Shown here in pieces: positions 1 through 8,411 of a stretch of 64,000 bases of DNA. Under the pieces are notes generated by a model. The model searched no databases. It was given only the letters and a program-made list of their open reading frames with translations, and had not been told where the DNA came from. Position numbers and translations under genes: made by a program. Source of the DNA: an uncultured Saprospiraceae bacterium (GTDB taxonomy: Bacteria > Bacteroidota > Bacteroidia > Chitinophagales > Saprospiraceae); contig CALEYL010000004.1 in the NCBI GenBank assembly GCA_937926205.1, forward strand, positions 62,001 through 126,000, read 5' to 3'. Positions within the stretch are counted from its first letter, which is position 1, and each line of letters starts with the position of its first letter.

Positions 1-255
1 AATCTGGTAGTAATACAATTGCCGGCTGCCGTTTTCCTGTACAAAACTTTTAACAATGGCGTTGATGGACGCGAAAAGGACAATGCTCCAGAAAAGGGCG
101 TTCCAGGTGTTGGGCTCCACTTCTGCAAAAGCAGCATAGATGATGAAAACAGCAGACAGGACGTATAATAAAATGCCACTGATGGCATACTTCATACGCC
201 ATTCGAGCAACAATTCTTTTCTAAGCAATACAACAATCTCCCGGAATAACAGCAT
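1..255 (-). CDS. ccmB: Heme exporter subunit CcmB (5' part only, cut by window edge)
   Basis: The minus strand opens at 255 with ATG CTG TTA TTC and stays open for 85 codons to the first base of the window, so only the N-terminal part is present. The protein starts MLLFREIVVLLRKELLLEWR, an amphipathic segment followed by two hydrophobic stretches at about residues 22-43 and 52-68. The pattern of a KE-LLEWR-KYA-SGILLY start, then a WNALFW segment and a K-F-QE-----LYYY end, is what I recall for CcmB permeases of Bacteroidota. CcmB is the membrane subunit of the CcmAB heme transport system used in c-type cytochrome maturation. The 3' end and the neighbours that would confirm this (ccmA or ccmC) lie outside the window. 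The call rests on the N-terminal third only. Confidence 0.72.
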   Translation of the reverse strand, partial: MLLFREIVVLLRKELLLEWRMKYAISGILLYVLSAVFIIYAAFAEVEPNTWNALFWSIVLFASINAIVKSFVQENGSRQLYYYQI

Positions 256-374
256 AATTCAAATGATGGCAGTTAAAGCTTGAATGTTGCCCGAAGGTAA
301 GTAAAAAGCAGTTTGAAGCGAAAGAGTGGCCTGAAAAATGACAAATTGGTGGCTTGCTGATTTTTTGAAAACGC

Positions 375-408
375 AAAACCCCGACTTTTTTGTAAAAGTC
401 AGGGTTTT
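375..408 (-). terminator. Probable terminator after thioredoxin gene
   Basis: A 15-base inverted repeat with a single mismatch pairs 375-389 with 394-408 around a four-base loop. It lies about 50 bases beyond the stop codon of the minus-strand thioredoxin gene. On that strand the second arm starts with a T-rich run (TTTTTTGT falls around the loop), so it can act as an intrinsic terminator. Confidence 0.6.
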
Positions 409-457
409 ACGAAGAGAATAATGCCAATTTGGGGCAATGCGGACTTAGCTGTTAGTA

Positions 458-790
458 CTAAATTGCAGTTTCTTTCAGCTGTGCCTCAATTTTGGCGGCA
501 TACACCCCCTTAGGAGCAGCGCCGACCTGCTTATCTACTACCACGCCATCCTTCAGGATCAGCACAGTAGGAATGCTCCGAATGCCGTATTTCATAGAAA
601 TATCAGGATTTTCATCAACATTTACCTTGCCAATCAAGGCCTTGCCATCGTATTCTTTAGACAATTCTTCAATGATTGGGCCCACCATGCGGCAAGGTCC
701 GCACCATTCTGCCCAGAAGTCTATGACTTTTATGCCCTCAGTGTCGAGAACAGTTTCTTTAAAGTTTGAATCTGTGAACTGAAATGCCAT
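458..790 (-). CDS. trxA: Thioredoxin
   Basis: A 110-residue protein covering exactly one thioredoxin domain. The redox motif WCGPC sits at residues 29-33, preceded by the usual VIDFWAEW strand, and the cis-proline loop appears as RSIPTV near residue 72. It is a cytosolic disulfide reductase: it has no signal peptide, so I do not assign it to cytochrome maturation despite the neighbouring ccmB. The length matches the housekeeping family. It is a single-gene unit with a terminator-like hairpin at 375-408. The ATG at 790 is the only reasonable start, since the domain begins a few residues after it. Confidence 0.96.
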   Translation of the reverse strand: MAFQFTDSNFKETVLDTEGIKVIDFWAEWCGPCRMVGPIIEELSKEYDGKALIGKVNVDENPDISMKYGIRSIPTVLILKDGVVVDKQVGAAPKGVYAAKIEAQLKETAI

Positions 791-968
791 TGTTTGCTAT
801 TTTTACAAGTAATTGAATTAATTGAATAACTTAACAGCAGCCAGGCTGTTTTGGTTTTATTCCCTTCGGCCTTTCTCGCCGATTCGGGTGTAAAGATAAA
901 CACAAGTTTAGGTATGTATCATCCGTTGGCGGACACTTCTCACTTTTCGAACACAATAGACGCAGTTT

Positions 969-2072
969 ATGTTCAAACGTCACACCAAGCAATTGATCTG
1001 GATTGCGCTCGGAGCGCTTGTTATTGTCTTGCGCCAAATCACTGATGCACACCCTGAATGGATCGAACGTTATTACAGTCGCTCCTTTTTTCAGGTATTG
1101 CGCATCGGGATCGATTATGGATTGGGTTGGATACCATTTCCCCTGATTTACCTCTTTGCTCCGGCACTGCTGTTGTTGCTGGGATTTCGGATACGCCGGT
1201 TTTTTCGGACGCAGGGAGGCTTTTCAGAAAAACTGATTTCCGGTACACTTTCCGTCCTCGGGTTCGCCGGAGCGCTCGTTTTTTTCTTTATGGTACTCTG
1301 GGGCTTTAATTATGGCCGTTTGCCCGTTGAGTCCGTCCTGAAACTGGATCCGCATCCGTTGGATGTGAAAGAACTGGAAATGGAGTTGGAGAAAGAAACT
1401 GAAACCATTATCGCTTTAAGAGGCGCAATTCCCGGAGTTCCGGATACAGGAGCACTGGTACCTGCCAATTTTCCTGCAGATATGGAACAACAACTCCGAA
1501 AAGCGCTGAAGGAACAATTGTCGCTTTACAATTATCCTACACGAGGGCGTGTCCGTGGCCGGTTGCTTTTCCCCAAAGGAATATTTCTCAGATTCAGTTC
1601 AGCAGGGCTCTATTTTCCGTTTACCGGTGAAGGACATGCTGATGGGGGGCTGCATCCCCTGCAATTGCCCTATGTGCTTGCCCATGAAATGGCCCACGGA
1701 TATGGGTTTGGCGATGAAGGCACCTGTAATTTCTGGGCTTATTTGGCCTGTTCCCGGGCTCAATCACCGGTATTGGCTTATTGTGGCCATCTGACGCATT
1801 GGCGCACGCTGGCTGTTCACTTTCGCCGCTACGAACCGGAAACCTATAAGCGTCTCCGTGAGTCGCTTCCACCGGGTATTTTGGCAGACATCATGGCTAT
1901 CAATCGCAATATTATGGAATACCCCGACATCATGCCTCGATTCAGGGAAGCAGCGTATGAGGCATATCTGAAATCACAGGGCATCAGTGAAGGCATCCAA
2001 AATTATGACCGTGTTGTCATGCTGGTAAAAGCCTGGCGAGAGGGGAGGAGTGGAGAGGGTAGTGGCAAATAG
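969..2072 (+). CDS. DUF3810 family membrane protein with zincin-like HEMAH motif
   Basis: A 367-residue protein with three hydrophobic segments in its first 115 residues (about 9-22, 50-72 and 95-112), followed by a large soluble part. Residues 239-243 read HEMAH, followed by GFGDEGTCNF; this HExxH pattern with a downstream acidic residue resembles a zinc metalloprotease active site and is a feature of DUF3810 proteins, a family found mainly in Bacteroidota. The substrate is unknown. It is likely an inner-membrane protein with the catalytic part on one face. The start at 969 puts the first membrane segment close to the N-terminus. It is transcribed divergently from thioredoxin. Protease activity is inferred from the motif alone. 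Confidence 0.85.
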   Translation: MFKRHTKQLIWIALGALVIVLRQITDAHPEWIERYYSRSFFQVLRIGIDYGLGWIPFPLIYLFAPALLLLLGFRIRRFFRTQGGFSEKLISGTLSVLGFAGALVFFFMVLWGFNYGRLPVESVLKLDPHPLDVKELEMELEKETETIIALRGAIPGVPDTGALVPANFPADMEQQLRKALKEQLSLYNYPTRGRVRGRLLFPKGIFLRFSSAGLYFPFTGEGHADGGLHPLQLPYVLAHEMAHGYGFGDEGTCNFWAYLACSRAQSPVLAYCGHLTHWRTLAVHFRRYEPETYKRLRESLPPGILADIMAINRNIMEYPDIMPRFREAAYEAYLKSQGISEGIQNYDRVVMLVKAWREGRSGEGSGK

Positions 2073-2205
2073 CAAATAGGCAAAACAAGGTTAAAGGTTA
2101 AAGGTTAAAGTAAAAAGGATAAAGTAGATGACAACTCAACATGCATTTGTGCGGCTATTGAGTTAACAGCTTTTGCCAATTTGCCCTTTGCTTATTGCCC
2201 CTTTA
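2052..2205. repeat. Intergenic GGCAAAAGGCAA-type low-complexity inverted repeat
   Basis: Between two convergent genes. GCAAATAGCAAATAGGCAAA-type sequence at about 2063-2085 is mirrored by its complement (TTTTGCCAATTTGCCCTTTG) at about 2171-2190. Inside lie three tandem GGTTAAA units near 2090-2111 and a 7-bp hairpin AACTCAA/TTGAGTT (2133-2139 with 2158-2164). Related purine-rich strings recur at about 24500-24533 and 41668-41706, again at gene 3' ends. It may act as a two-way terminator. Confidence 0.5.
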
Positions 2206-2208
2206 ATA

Positions 2209-2562
2209 TTATCCACCTGATTTTTTAGTTTTCGTATATCCTTCCCGGATTAACAGGTCCATGATTTTGTCGCGCATGTTTCCCTGTACGAGAATGATTC
2301 CGTCTTTTACCGATCCGCCCGTTCCGCATTTTGTCTTCAGCATTTTACCGAGAGTCTGGAGACTTTCTTCACTTCCAATGTATCCCGTCACAAGGGTAAC
2401 CTCTTTGCCGCCGCGTTGTTTGCGGTCAATAGAGACCCGGAGGTTTTGTTTCCCCGGTTCTATGTCTACGGGCGCTTCCGTTTCTTCTTCCTGATTCCAG
2501 TTGAATTCGGGATCGGTTGAAAATACCAGTCCGCCTTGTCTGTTTTTTTGCCCTTTGCTCAT
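2209..2562 (-). CDS. Translation initiation factor, SUI1/eIF1 family (YciH-like)
   Basis: 117 residues from the chosen ATG at 2562 (protein MSKGQKNRQGG). An upstream in-frame ATG at 2598 would add 12 residues unlike the family and was not used. The C-terminal two thirds is the SUI1 fold: LRVSIDRKQRGGKEVTLVTG, then the KCGTGGSVKDG loop and the IILVQGNMRDKIMDLL helix. In bacteria this factor (YciH) is thought to help control start-codon selection and translation under stress; its exact role in Bacteroidota is not known. It stands alone, convergent with the DUF3810 gene. Confidence 0.92.
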   Translation of the reverse strand: MSKGQKNRQGGLVFSTDPEFNWNQEEETEAPVDIEPGKQNLRVSIDRKQRGGKEVTLVTGYIGSEESLQTLGKMLKTKCGTGGSVKDGIILVQGNMRDKIMDLLIREGYTKTKKSGG

Positions 2563-2727
2563 GGCTGGGTGTTTTTTGTTGCAAAAAAAAGGCCGCACAC
2601 ATGATATATATGTACGGCTACTAGCAATGATTATAATTCCACGAATAATAAACTTACCAGGGTTTTCAATGGTCTTTACAAGGGTTAACGGATTGGTATT
2701 TGGGCTTAGTATGTTTTATCTTGTTTA

Positions 2728-2769
2728 TTGGATACTGCTTAGCGGCAGGAGCCAACAAGCAGTATCCAA
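2728..2769 (-). terminator. Probable terminator after the large T9SS protein gene
   Basis: A perfect 13-bp inverted repeat, TTGGATACTGCTT (2728-2740) with AAGCAGTATCCAA (2757-2769), lies 13 bases past the stop codon of the minus-strand gene that ends at 2783. AT-rich sequence follows on the minus strand. Confidence 0.6.
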
Positions 2770-2782
2770 ATAAATTATACCA

Positions 2783-5257
2783 TTAACGAAGTACTTCTAC
2801 TTTTTTCGTCGTCACTCCGTTGTTGCTGCGAACTGTCAGGAAGTAAAGACCATTCTCCAAATTGCTAACATCCACCATCGTACGTTTGCCCGATACATTG
2901 GCATGGAAAACCTGTTGACCGGAAATGTTAGACAGGGTCACTTCCTCCATTTCGTAGCCACCATTCAGATGCACATTCAGGTAAGAAGAGGCAGGGTTCG
3001 GATATACTTTCACCTGGTCTGCGCGAATCGGCTGTTGTACCTCGTCCTGTGGCTTAGGAATAATGTGTAAAGTAAAGTTTTGCACCGGAATGCCATAGGT
3101 TTGACCAGAGCCGTTCATACCGGTGGCAAGGCCGCCTGTAAATTCAACGGTTATGCCTTCCCCATCCTGGCGGAAGCCTTGAATGTCATCCGAAACGATT
3201 AACCTTAATTTGCCGATCTCACCCTGTCCAGATGCAGCGAGTCCACTGGTACGGGTATAACCAGCCTCTAATAAGCCTGTCTGGTTGTTACGCGTCATGT
3301 GCAACACCGGAGAATTATAAGTCAGCCAACTGTTGCGGTTGAACTCAATCTCGACACTTTCCGGTTCGAACAAGATTGGGTTGTAAACAAAAGGAAAAGT
3401 AAAGCCATATACGTTGCGTGCCGGATTTGCGGAACTGCCAAGGATCATGTCTAATTCAATCAAATCACCCGGGGAAGCAAAAATATTGCCCTGGAGCACA
3501 ATTTCATTTTCGTAATAAGGCACCCGTGTCGGCGTCAATGAATGGGTACGGCCATAATAGATGCTGATGGCTGTTGTATCCAAAGCGGTTACCAGGCTGT
3601 CACCGTCGGTATCTAAGTGTTTTAAATCCAGGGCGGTCGGGTCAAAAATATTGATCCAGTTGTCTGCATATTGCCCATACCAGGTAGTAAGTGTGGCATT
3701 GGCGCGTGGTTTGCCCACTTCCCCCATGCTGAGACCCAATGGCAAAATGTCTTCCATATTCACCACACCGTCAAAGTTGGTATCCCCTGGCCAGACACAA
3801 TCACCAAAGCACATTGGTTCGTCACCTGTTCCAATATTCAATATGTCCATTTCTACTTTGACTGACTTCTGATAGGTGCAGTCGCCATCTTCGTTCGTAA
3901 CGCAGTAGCGGACTTCGAATTCGTCCATGCCCTCGTCCACGTTTTCGTATGGAATATAGAGTATCAGATTATAGCCGCTGATAGGCTGTCCATAAATAAC
4001 GGTATCAACCTGACCTTCAAGGAAAACAGCTTCTCCAAGATCGCCCTGATCGGTGATCTGGAACTGGAATTCTGAAATGGGAACACTGTAGCCGATGATC
4101 AGTGGGGTCCTTTTGGGCGTAGACATTTCGAACTTGGACCGAGCCGGTTCGAAATTGCTGACAAAAACACGCACTTTAGCCACTTCAGGGTTTCCGTTGC
4201 AGAGAGGCGGCCTGCTCGAATACGTAAACTCATCTACGCCGGTAAAGCCCGAAGGAGGCGTATAGCGGACATCTCCATTACCCAGGTTTTGGAGGCTGCC
4301 ATAAACGGGCGTACCAAGATAAAAACAACCTGCGCCAGTGCCGTAAAGGTCATTATCCAATACATTGAATTCGACTGAATTGTAGGAGGTTGTATTGAAG
4401 ACATCGTCAAATGCGAAGGTATTATCTGAAATGTTCAGAACATCGACCTCAACAACTTTAGGCGTACCAGCATAATCGTAATTGAGGTAGTCCAGTCCTG
4501 TGTAGTTCTGTGCCGGGGTGTACTGAGGTATGCCGGCTACAATCCCGTAAGTACCATGCTGAGGTCCGCCTGAAAGGGTATAAGAACCTGGAACGAGGAT
4601 ACTTTGGGCCTGATTTTTTTGAGTAAAGACACGGAGTGTATCCGGAAGACCGGGGCCATTGACACTGATGCTGACGGTCCCATTGTCGCAGGTACCGGCG
4701 CCATCGCAAACAATGTAGTTTAGATGAGCCAATCCGACGAAATCAGGTGTAGGCACAAAGTTGATGGAGTTGCCATTTGCAATAGTAGCAATGCCATTGT
4801 TGGCCAAAGGAACTCGGGTAAGTATCAATACGCCGTTGCTGCTGAAGTCGTTTGCAAGAACGTCAATGTCAACAGGAACGTTAACCATCGTAGTGGCGAA
4901 ATCCGGGTTGGCGGTAACATTAGCAGGCAAAACCGTGATCGCAAACTCCAGAAACCCAAATGTAGAAGACGCCGGTGGATTGGGCGTCCAGTAGGATATC
5001 CGGATCAAATCTGTTCCAACATAATCTTCCTCCGGAGTATATGTCAGCGTGTAATTGAACGTTGGTGACTGGACCAGTTGCCGGGTACCGTGTTGTGGCT
5101 CAATCACAACATACGGGGGATTGGGAGAAGACACAAACCCGTACTGTATCGGCACATTTTGGTAGGTCGTCAGGTTGACAACCTGAGCTCCGAGGGCCAA
5201 AGGCGCCCAGGCGAGCAGGAGAACTAAATAGAATCGGTTTTGTAACAATACATTCAT
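2783..5257 (-). CDS. Large secreted T9SS protein with tandem Ig/cadherin-like repeats, dockerin-like and cohesin-like segments
   Basis: 824 residues from ATG 5257, chosen because it places a clear signal peptide (FYLVLLLAWAPLALGAQ) at the N-terminus; an in-frame ATG at 5368 would bury it. The order is: signal peptide 1-24; several beta-rich Ig/cadherin-like repeats to about residue 470, marked by YTP-(E/S)-G-D-ITY and VLANDF motifs; then GDTNFDGVVNMEDILPLGL and LDTDGDSLVTALD, which look like the two calcium loops of a type I dockerin (about residues 491-566); then a cohesin-like beta domain; and finally a T9SS type A sorting domain (VYPNPAS start, KKVEVLR end). It is expected to be exported by the type IX system and anchored or released at the cell surface. 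The function is unknown, with adhesion or scaffolding the natural guess. It stands alone, divergent from the gene at 5586. Confidence 0.85.
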   Translation of the reverse strand: MNVLLQNRFYLVLLLAWAPLALGAQVVNLTTYQNVPIQYGFVSSPNPPYVVIEPQHGTRQLVQSPTFNYTLTYTPEEDYVGTDLIRISYWTPNPPASSTFGFLEFAITVLPANVTANPDFATTMVNVPVDIDVLANDFSSNGVLILTRVPLANNGIATIANGNSINFVPTPDFVGLAHLNYIVCDGAGTCDNGTVSISVNGPGLPDTLRVFTQKNQAQSILVPGSYTLSGGPQHGTYGIVAGIPQYTPAQNYTGLDYLNYDYAGTPKVVEVDVLNISDNTFAFDDVFNTTSYNSVEFNVLDNDLYGTGAGCFYLGTPVYGSLQNLGNGDVRYTPPSGFTGVDEFTYSSRPPLCNGNPEVAKVRVFVSNFEPARSKFEMSTPKRTPLIIGYSVPISEFQFQITDQGDLGEAVFLEGQVDTVIYGQPISGYNLILYIPYENVDEGMDEFEVRYCVTNEDGDCTYQKSVKVEMDILNIGTGDEPMCFGDCVWPGDTNFDGVVNMEDILPLGLSMGEVGKPRANATLTTWYGQYADNWINIFDPTALDLKHLDTDGDSLVTALDTTAISIYYGRTHSLTPTRVPYYENEIVLQGNIFASPGDLIELDMILGSSANPARNVYGFTFPFVYNPILFEPESVEIEFNRNSWLTYNSPVLHMTRNNQTGLLEAGYTRTSGLAASGQGEIGKLRLIVSDDIQGFRQDGEGITVEFTGGLATGMNGSGQTYGIPVQNFTLHIIPKPQDEVQQPIRADQVKVYPNPASSYLNVHLNGGYEMEEVTLSNISGQQVFHANVSGKRTMVDVSNLENGLYFLTVRSNNGVTTKKVEVLR

Positions 5258-5460
5258 GGATCGTGGATTTAAATCATTGCCTTTTGAAAATGGTCTTTGC
5301 CTTTGCTTTAGACAAAATTTATACGTGGAAAACGAGTTTTGGTTACTAAAAAGCCTGCTCATATCCAATTGAGAAGGGCTGTTTAGTTGAGGTTTGTGGT
5401 GTTTTTTTCTCTTTCTAACTTAATACATTTAGTTGAATACAAGGCGTTTCTGAAAAAGGA

Positions 5461-5491
5461 TTTGTATGATTTGTGAAAAATCTTACCTTTG
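5461..5491 (+). promoter_or_regulatory. Bacteroidota-type promoter (TTTG-N19-TACCTTTG)
   Basis: TTTG at 5461-5464 is followed, exactly 19 bases later, by TACCTTTG at 5484-5491. This matches the known Bacteroidota sigma-A consensus (TTTG near -33, TAnnTTTG near -7). It precedes the gene at 5586 by 94 bases. The remaining 5258-5460 stretch, upstream of the T9SS gene, shows no ORF or repeat that I can support. Confidence 0.6.
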
Positions 5492-5585
5492 TATCAGCCC
5501 TACTTGTATCCGAATTGACATGCAATATTACCAAGATAAAGGCAATCTTGCAAGCGCATCCGTCTAAAATATGTGATAAAATTTT

Positions 5586-7010
5586 ATGCAAAGCAGTAAA
5601 CTTTATTCTATTCTTCAACACTTTGACAAGTACGAACAGAACCGGTGCAGAAAGTACCTGCAATCGCCCTTCTTTAACATCAACCAGATTCTTGTAGATC
5701 TATACGATTTGTTGATCAAAGACATTAACAAACCCGGCCCGGAAGGTGGTTTGAAAAAGGACAAAATCTGGAAAAAATTATCTCTCAAGCTGCCATATGA
5801 TGACACACGTTTCAGGAAGTACTGTTCAGACTTGCTGAAGTTGGTAGAAGACTATCTGGCACATGGCGTTTATCAGAAAAACAGCCTTTTGCAAACGACC
5901 CTGCTCATAGAAGCTGTTGGAGAAAAGAAATTGGAAAAACTGTATAACTCGGTCATGAAAGATGCCCGCAGAATATCTGAACAGACTAAATTAAAAGACG
6001 CAGATTTTTATTTAGCCCAATATCAAATTGAAAAAAATTATTATAATCTCACCAAATATGAAACCAAGCGAACTTCAAAATCTAATGTTGAAGATATTGC
6101 AAAGAATATTGACCTTTTTTATTTTAGTGAAAAACTTAGGATTGTTTGTGAGGTATTAAGTCGTCAGAATCTTGCATCTTACGATTATAAAATTTCTTTG
6201 ATTGACGAAATTGTTAATTATGTACATTCTCCTGATTTTGAATCAGTTCCGCCTGTTCTTGTTTATTATCAAATTTATTTATTATACACAGAACCTGAAA
6301 ATGAGGATCATTACCATAAATTAATGACACTCTTAGATGAATTTTCTTCTTTTTTCCCGGAAGAAATAGTTAAAGATGAACTATATATGTCTGCTCAAAA
6401 TTATTGTATAAAAAAAATCAATCAGGGCAATCAAAAATTTTTAAAAGAATTATTTTTTTTATATCAAACATTATTAAAAAAAGAAATAATTATTGCTAAT
6501 GGAGAAATTTCCCCTTGGTATTTTCGAAATATTGTTGTTGTTGCATTGCGTTTGGGAGAATATTCTTGGACAGAAGAATTTATTATTAAGTACCAGAATT
6601 TTCTGGAAGAGGATTTCAGGCGTAATACAGTAACTTTTAACCTTGCGCAACTCTATTTTTATCAAAAGAAATACGGGAAAGTTCTTGAACAGCTACGGAA
6701 TGTTGAATACGATGACATTACGTATAATTTAAACTCTAAAACAATGTTAATGGCGACTTATTATGAATTAGATGATATTGATCCTTTATTCTCTTTGATG
6801 GAAAGTTTTAGAACCTATTTGAATCGACAAAAAACACTGCCAGTCAGTAAAGTACGCGATTATCTTAATCTAATTCGTTTCACAAAAAGGCTTGTTCGTC
6901 TGATTCCTAAAGACCATGAAGCTATTAACAAACTTAAGGAAGATGTATTGAAAGAAAAAGGTGCTGTGAATGCCAACTGGCTCCTCGAAAAAATTGCTGA
7001 ACTGGAATAA
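5586..7010 (+). CDS. Unknown AT-rich helical protein (Bacteroidota-type)
   Basis: 474 residues without signal peptide or membrane segment. The sequence is almost entirely charged, helix-forming residues (many KL, EE, LLK runs), suggesting a helical-repeat fold such as TPR-like solenoids, though no repeat is regular enough to call. The N-terminus (a KLYSIL--F-KYEQ---RKYLQSPFFN pattern) resembles a motif I recall from families of hypothetical proteins in Saprospira relatives; this is from memory, not a search. The DNA from about 6000 to 6950 is much more AT-rich than its neighbours, with A and T runs in codon third positions, which may indicate recent transfer or weak codon selection. A good promoter lies upstream. 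No function can be assigned. Confidence 0.75.
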   Translation: MQSSKLYSILQHFDKYEQNRCRKYLQSPFFNINQILVDLYDLLIKDINKPGPEGGLKKDKIWKKLSLKLPYDDTRFRKYCSDLLKLVEDYLAHGVYQKNSLLQTTLLIEAVGEKKLEKLYNSVMKDARRISEQTKLKDADFYLAQYQIEKNYYNLTKYETKRTSKSNVEDIAKNIDLFYFSEKLRIVCEVLSRQNLASYDYKISLIDEIVNYVHSPDFESVPPVLVYYQIYLLYTEPENEDHYHKLMTLLDEFSSFFPEEIVKDELYMSAQNYCIKKINQGNQKFLKELFFLYQTLLKKEIIIANGEISPWYFRNIVVVALRLGEYSWTEEFIIKYQNFLEEDFRRNTVTFNLAQLYFYQKKYGKVLEQLRNVEYDDITYNLNSKTMLMATYYELDDIDPLFSLMESFRTYLNRQKTLPVSKVRDYLNLIRFTKRLVRLIPKDHEAINKLKEDVLKEKGAVNANWLLEKIAELE

Positions 7011-7045
7011 ATTCCGACTCAGTCTTAATCTAATTAAACCATGCC

Positions 7046-8410
7046 TCAGCCCTCCGCCATCCGGTACTTTGGCACCAGAAATTTCATGATCAACCAGGCG
7101 GCCAGGTAAGCCGTTGCGCAGAAAGCAAACATAATGGTATAACCGGTTTGAACGTGCCCCAACCCCTCATAATGATCAAACAGGGCTCCTCCGACTTTAG
7201 ATGTCAGCACGCCGCTCAAGCCTCCGGCCATGCCTCCGATTCCCACAACGGTACCTACTGTTTTGAAAGGAAACAAATCGGAAGCGGTGGTGAACAGGTT
7301 GGCGCTCCATGCCTGGTGCGCTGCAGCGCCGATGCCGATAAGTACAACGGGAATCCAATAGCTGATGCCTCCAAGTGGCTGGGCCAATAATACCACCAAT
7401 GGGAGAAGGGCAATCCAGAACATGGCCTTCAGGCGGCCCTCATAAGCAGGAAGACCGTTTTTTATGAAATATACCGGAAACCAGCCTCCGTAGATGCTGC
7501 CAAACATGGTCATGGTGTAGATGAGTCCGAGCGGGACAACGATCGCGGGACCTGTAAGGCCATATTGCGCCTTCAGGTAAGCTGGCAGCCAAAACAGAAA
7601 GAACCACCATACGCCATCGGTAAGGAATTTACCGGCTATAAAAACCCAGGTTTGGCGGTAGCTCAGCAGTTTTATCCAGCCGGGTTTGTGGGTGGCAGCC
7701 GGAGGGGTATCTGCTCCGGTTCCGGGCTGTCCTTCTTGAATATACGCCAGTTCTGCCGCCGAAATTCGCGCTTGTTTTTGTGGTTTTTCGTAGTAAAAAA
7801 GCCAGAAGGCCAGCCAGATAAACCCCAGGGCGCCAATAGCAATGAATGCCATTTGCCATCCCCATTTATAAGCTATTAGCGGTACAGTAAGCGGCGCTAA
7901 AATGGCTCCGATATTGGAACCCGAATTAAAAATACCCGTTGCAACGGAGCGTTCTTTTTTGGGAAAATATTCCGCTGTCACTTTGATGGCTACCGGGAAA
8001 TTGACCGATTCCCCAAAAGCCAGCACTGCCCTTGAAAGGATAAATCCAAGGACGGACGCCGGAACAGCTGTCCAGCCCAGCCATTCCAGCAGGGAATAAC
8101 CGGCTTTCCCAACAGGAAAGGCAACCGCATGCATGATGGCGCCAAGCGACCAGATGGTAATGGCCCACGCGTAACTGCTTTTGATGCCTATTTTGTCCAC
8201 AATCCTGCCAGCAAACAACATGGAAACGGCGTAAACAATTTGAAATGCAGCAGCAATGTTGGCATAATCGGCGTTTGACCACGAATATGTCTCGGCAAGC
8301 ATCGGTTGCAGTAAACTCAATACCTGCCGGTCAAGGTAGTTGATGGTGGTTGCCGTGAACAGCAGTGCAATGATCGTCCACCTGAAGCGGCCGTATTGTG
8401 TGTCAATCAT
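7046..8410 (-). CDS. exuT: MFS hexuronate transporter (ExuT-like)
   Basis: 454 residues from ATG 8410, which begins one base after the TGA of uxaC, so translational coupling decides this start; a longer in-frame option at 8482 would overlap uxaC by 72 bases. The protein has about twelve hydrophobic helices, with YLDRQVLSLLQP in the first loop and GRIVDKIGIKSSYAW as the MFS loop 2-3 signature. This is the anion:cation symporter branch that includes ExuT and the glucarate/galactarate carriers. As last gene of the xylan/glucuronate operon, its most likely substrate is glucuronate or methylglucuronate released by the GH67 enzyme. Substrate assignment is from context. Confidence 0.88.
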   Translation of the reverse strand: MIDTQYGRFRWTIIALLFTATTINYLDRQVLSLLQPMLAETYSWSNADYANIAAAFQIVYAVSMLFAGRIVDKIGIKSSYAWAITIWSLGAIMHAVAFPVGKAGYSLLEWLGWTAVPASVLGFILSRAVLAFGESVNFPVAIKVTAEYFPKKERSVATGIFNSGSNIGAILAPLTVPLIAYKWGWQMAFIAIGALGFIWLAFWLFYYEKPQKQARISAAELAYIQEGQPGTGADTPPAATHKPGWIKLLSYRQTWVFIAGKFLTDGVWWFFLFWLPAYLKAQYGLTGPAIVVPLGLIYTMTMFGSIYGGWFPVYFIKNGLPAYEGRLKAMFWIALLPLVVLLAQPLGGISYWIPVVLIGIGAAAHQAWSANLFTTASDLFPFKTVGTVVGIGGMAGGLSGVLTSKVGGALFDHYEGLGHVQTGYTIMFAFCATAYLAAWLIMKFLVPKYRMAEG

Positions 8411-8411
8411 A

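Noticed and set aside
2501..2773. 90-codon plus-strand frame between SUI1 and the T9SS gene
   Set aside because: It overlaps the SUI1 start region antisense and runs into the terminator hairpin; no coding character.
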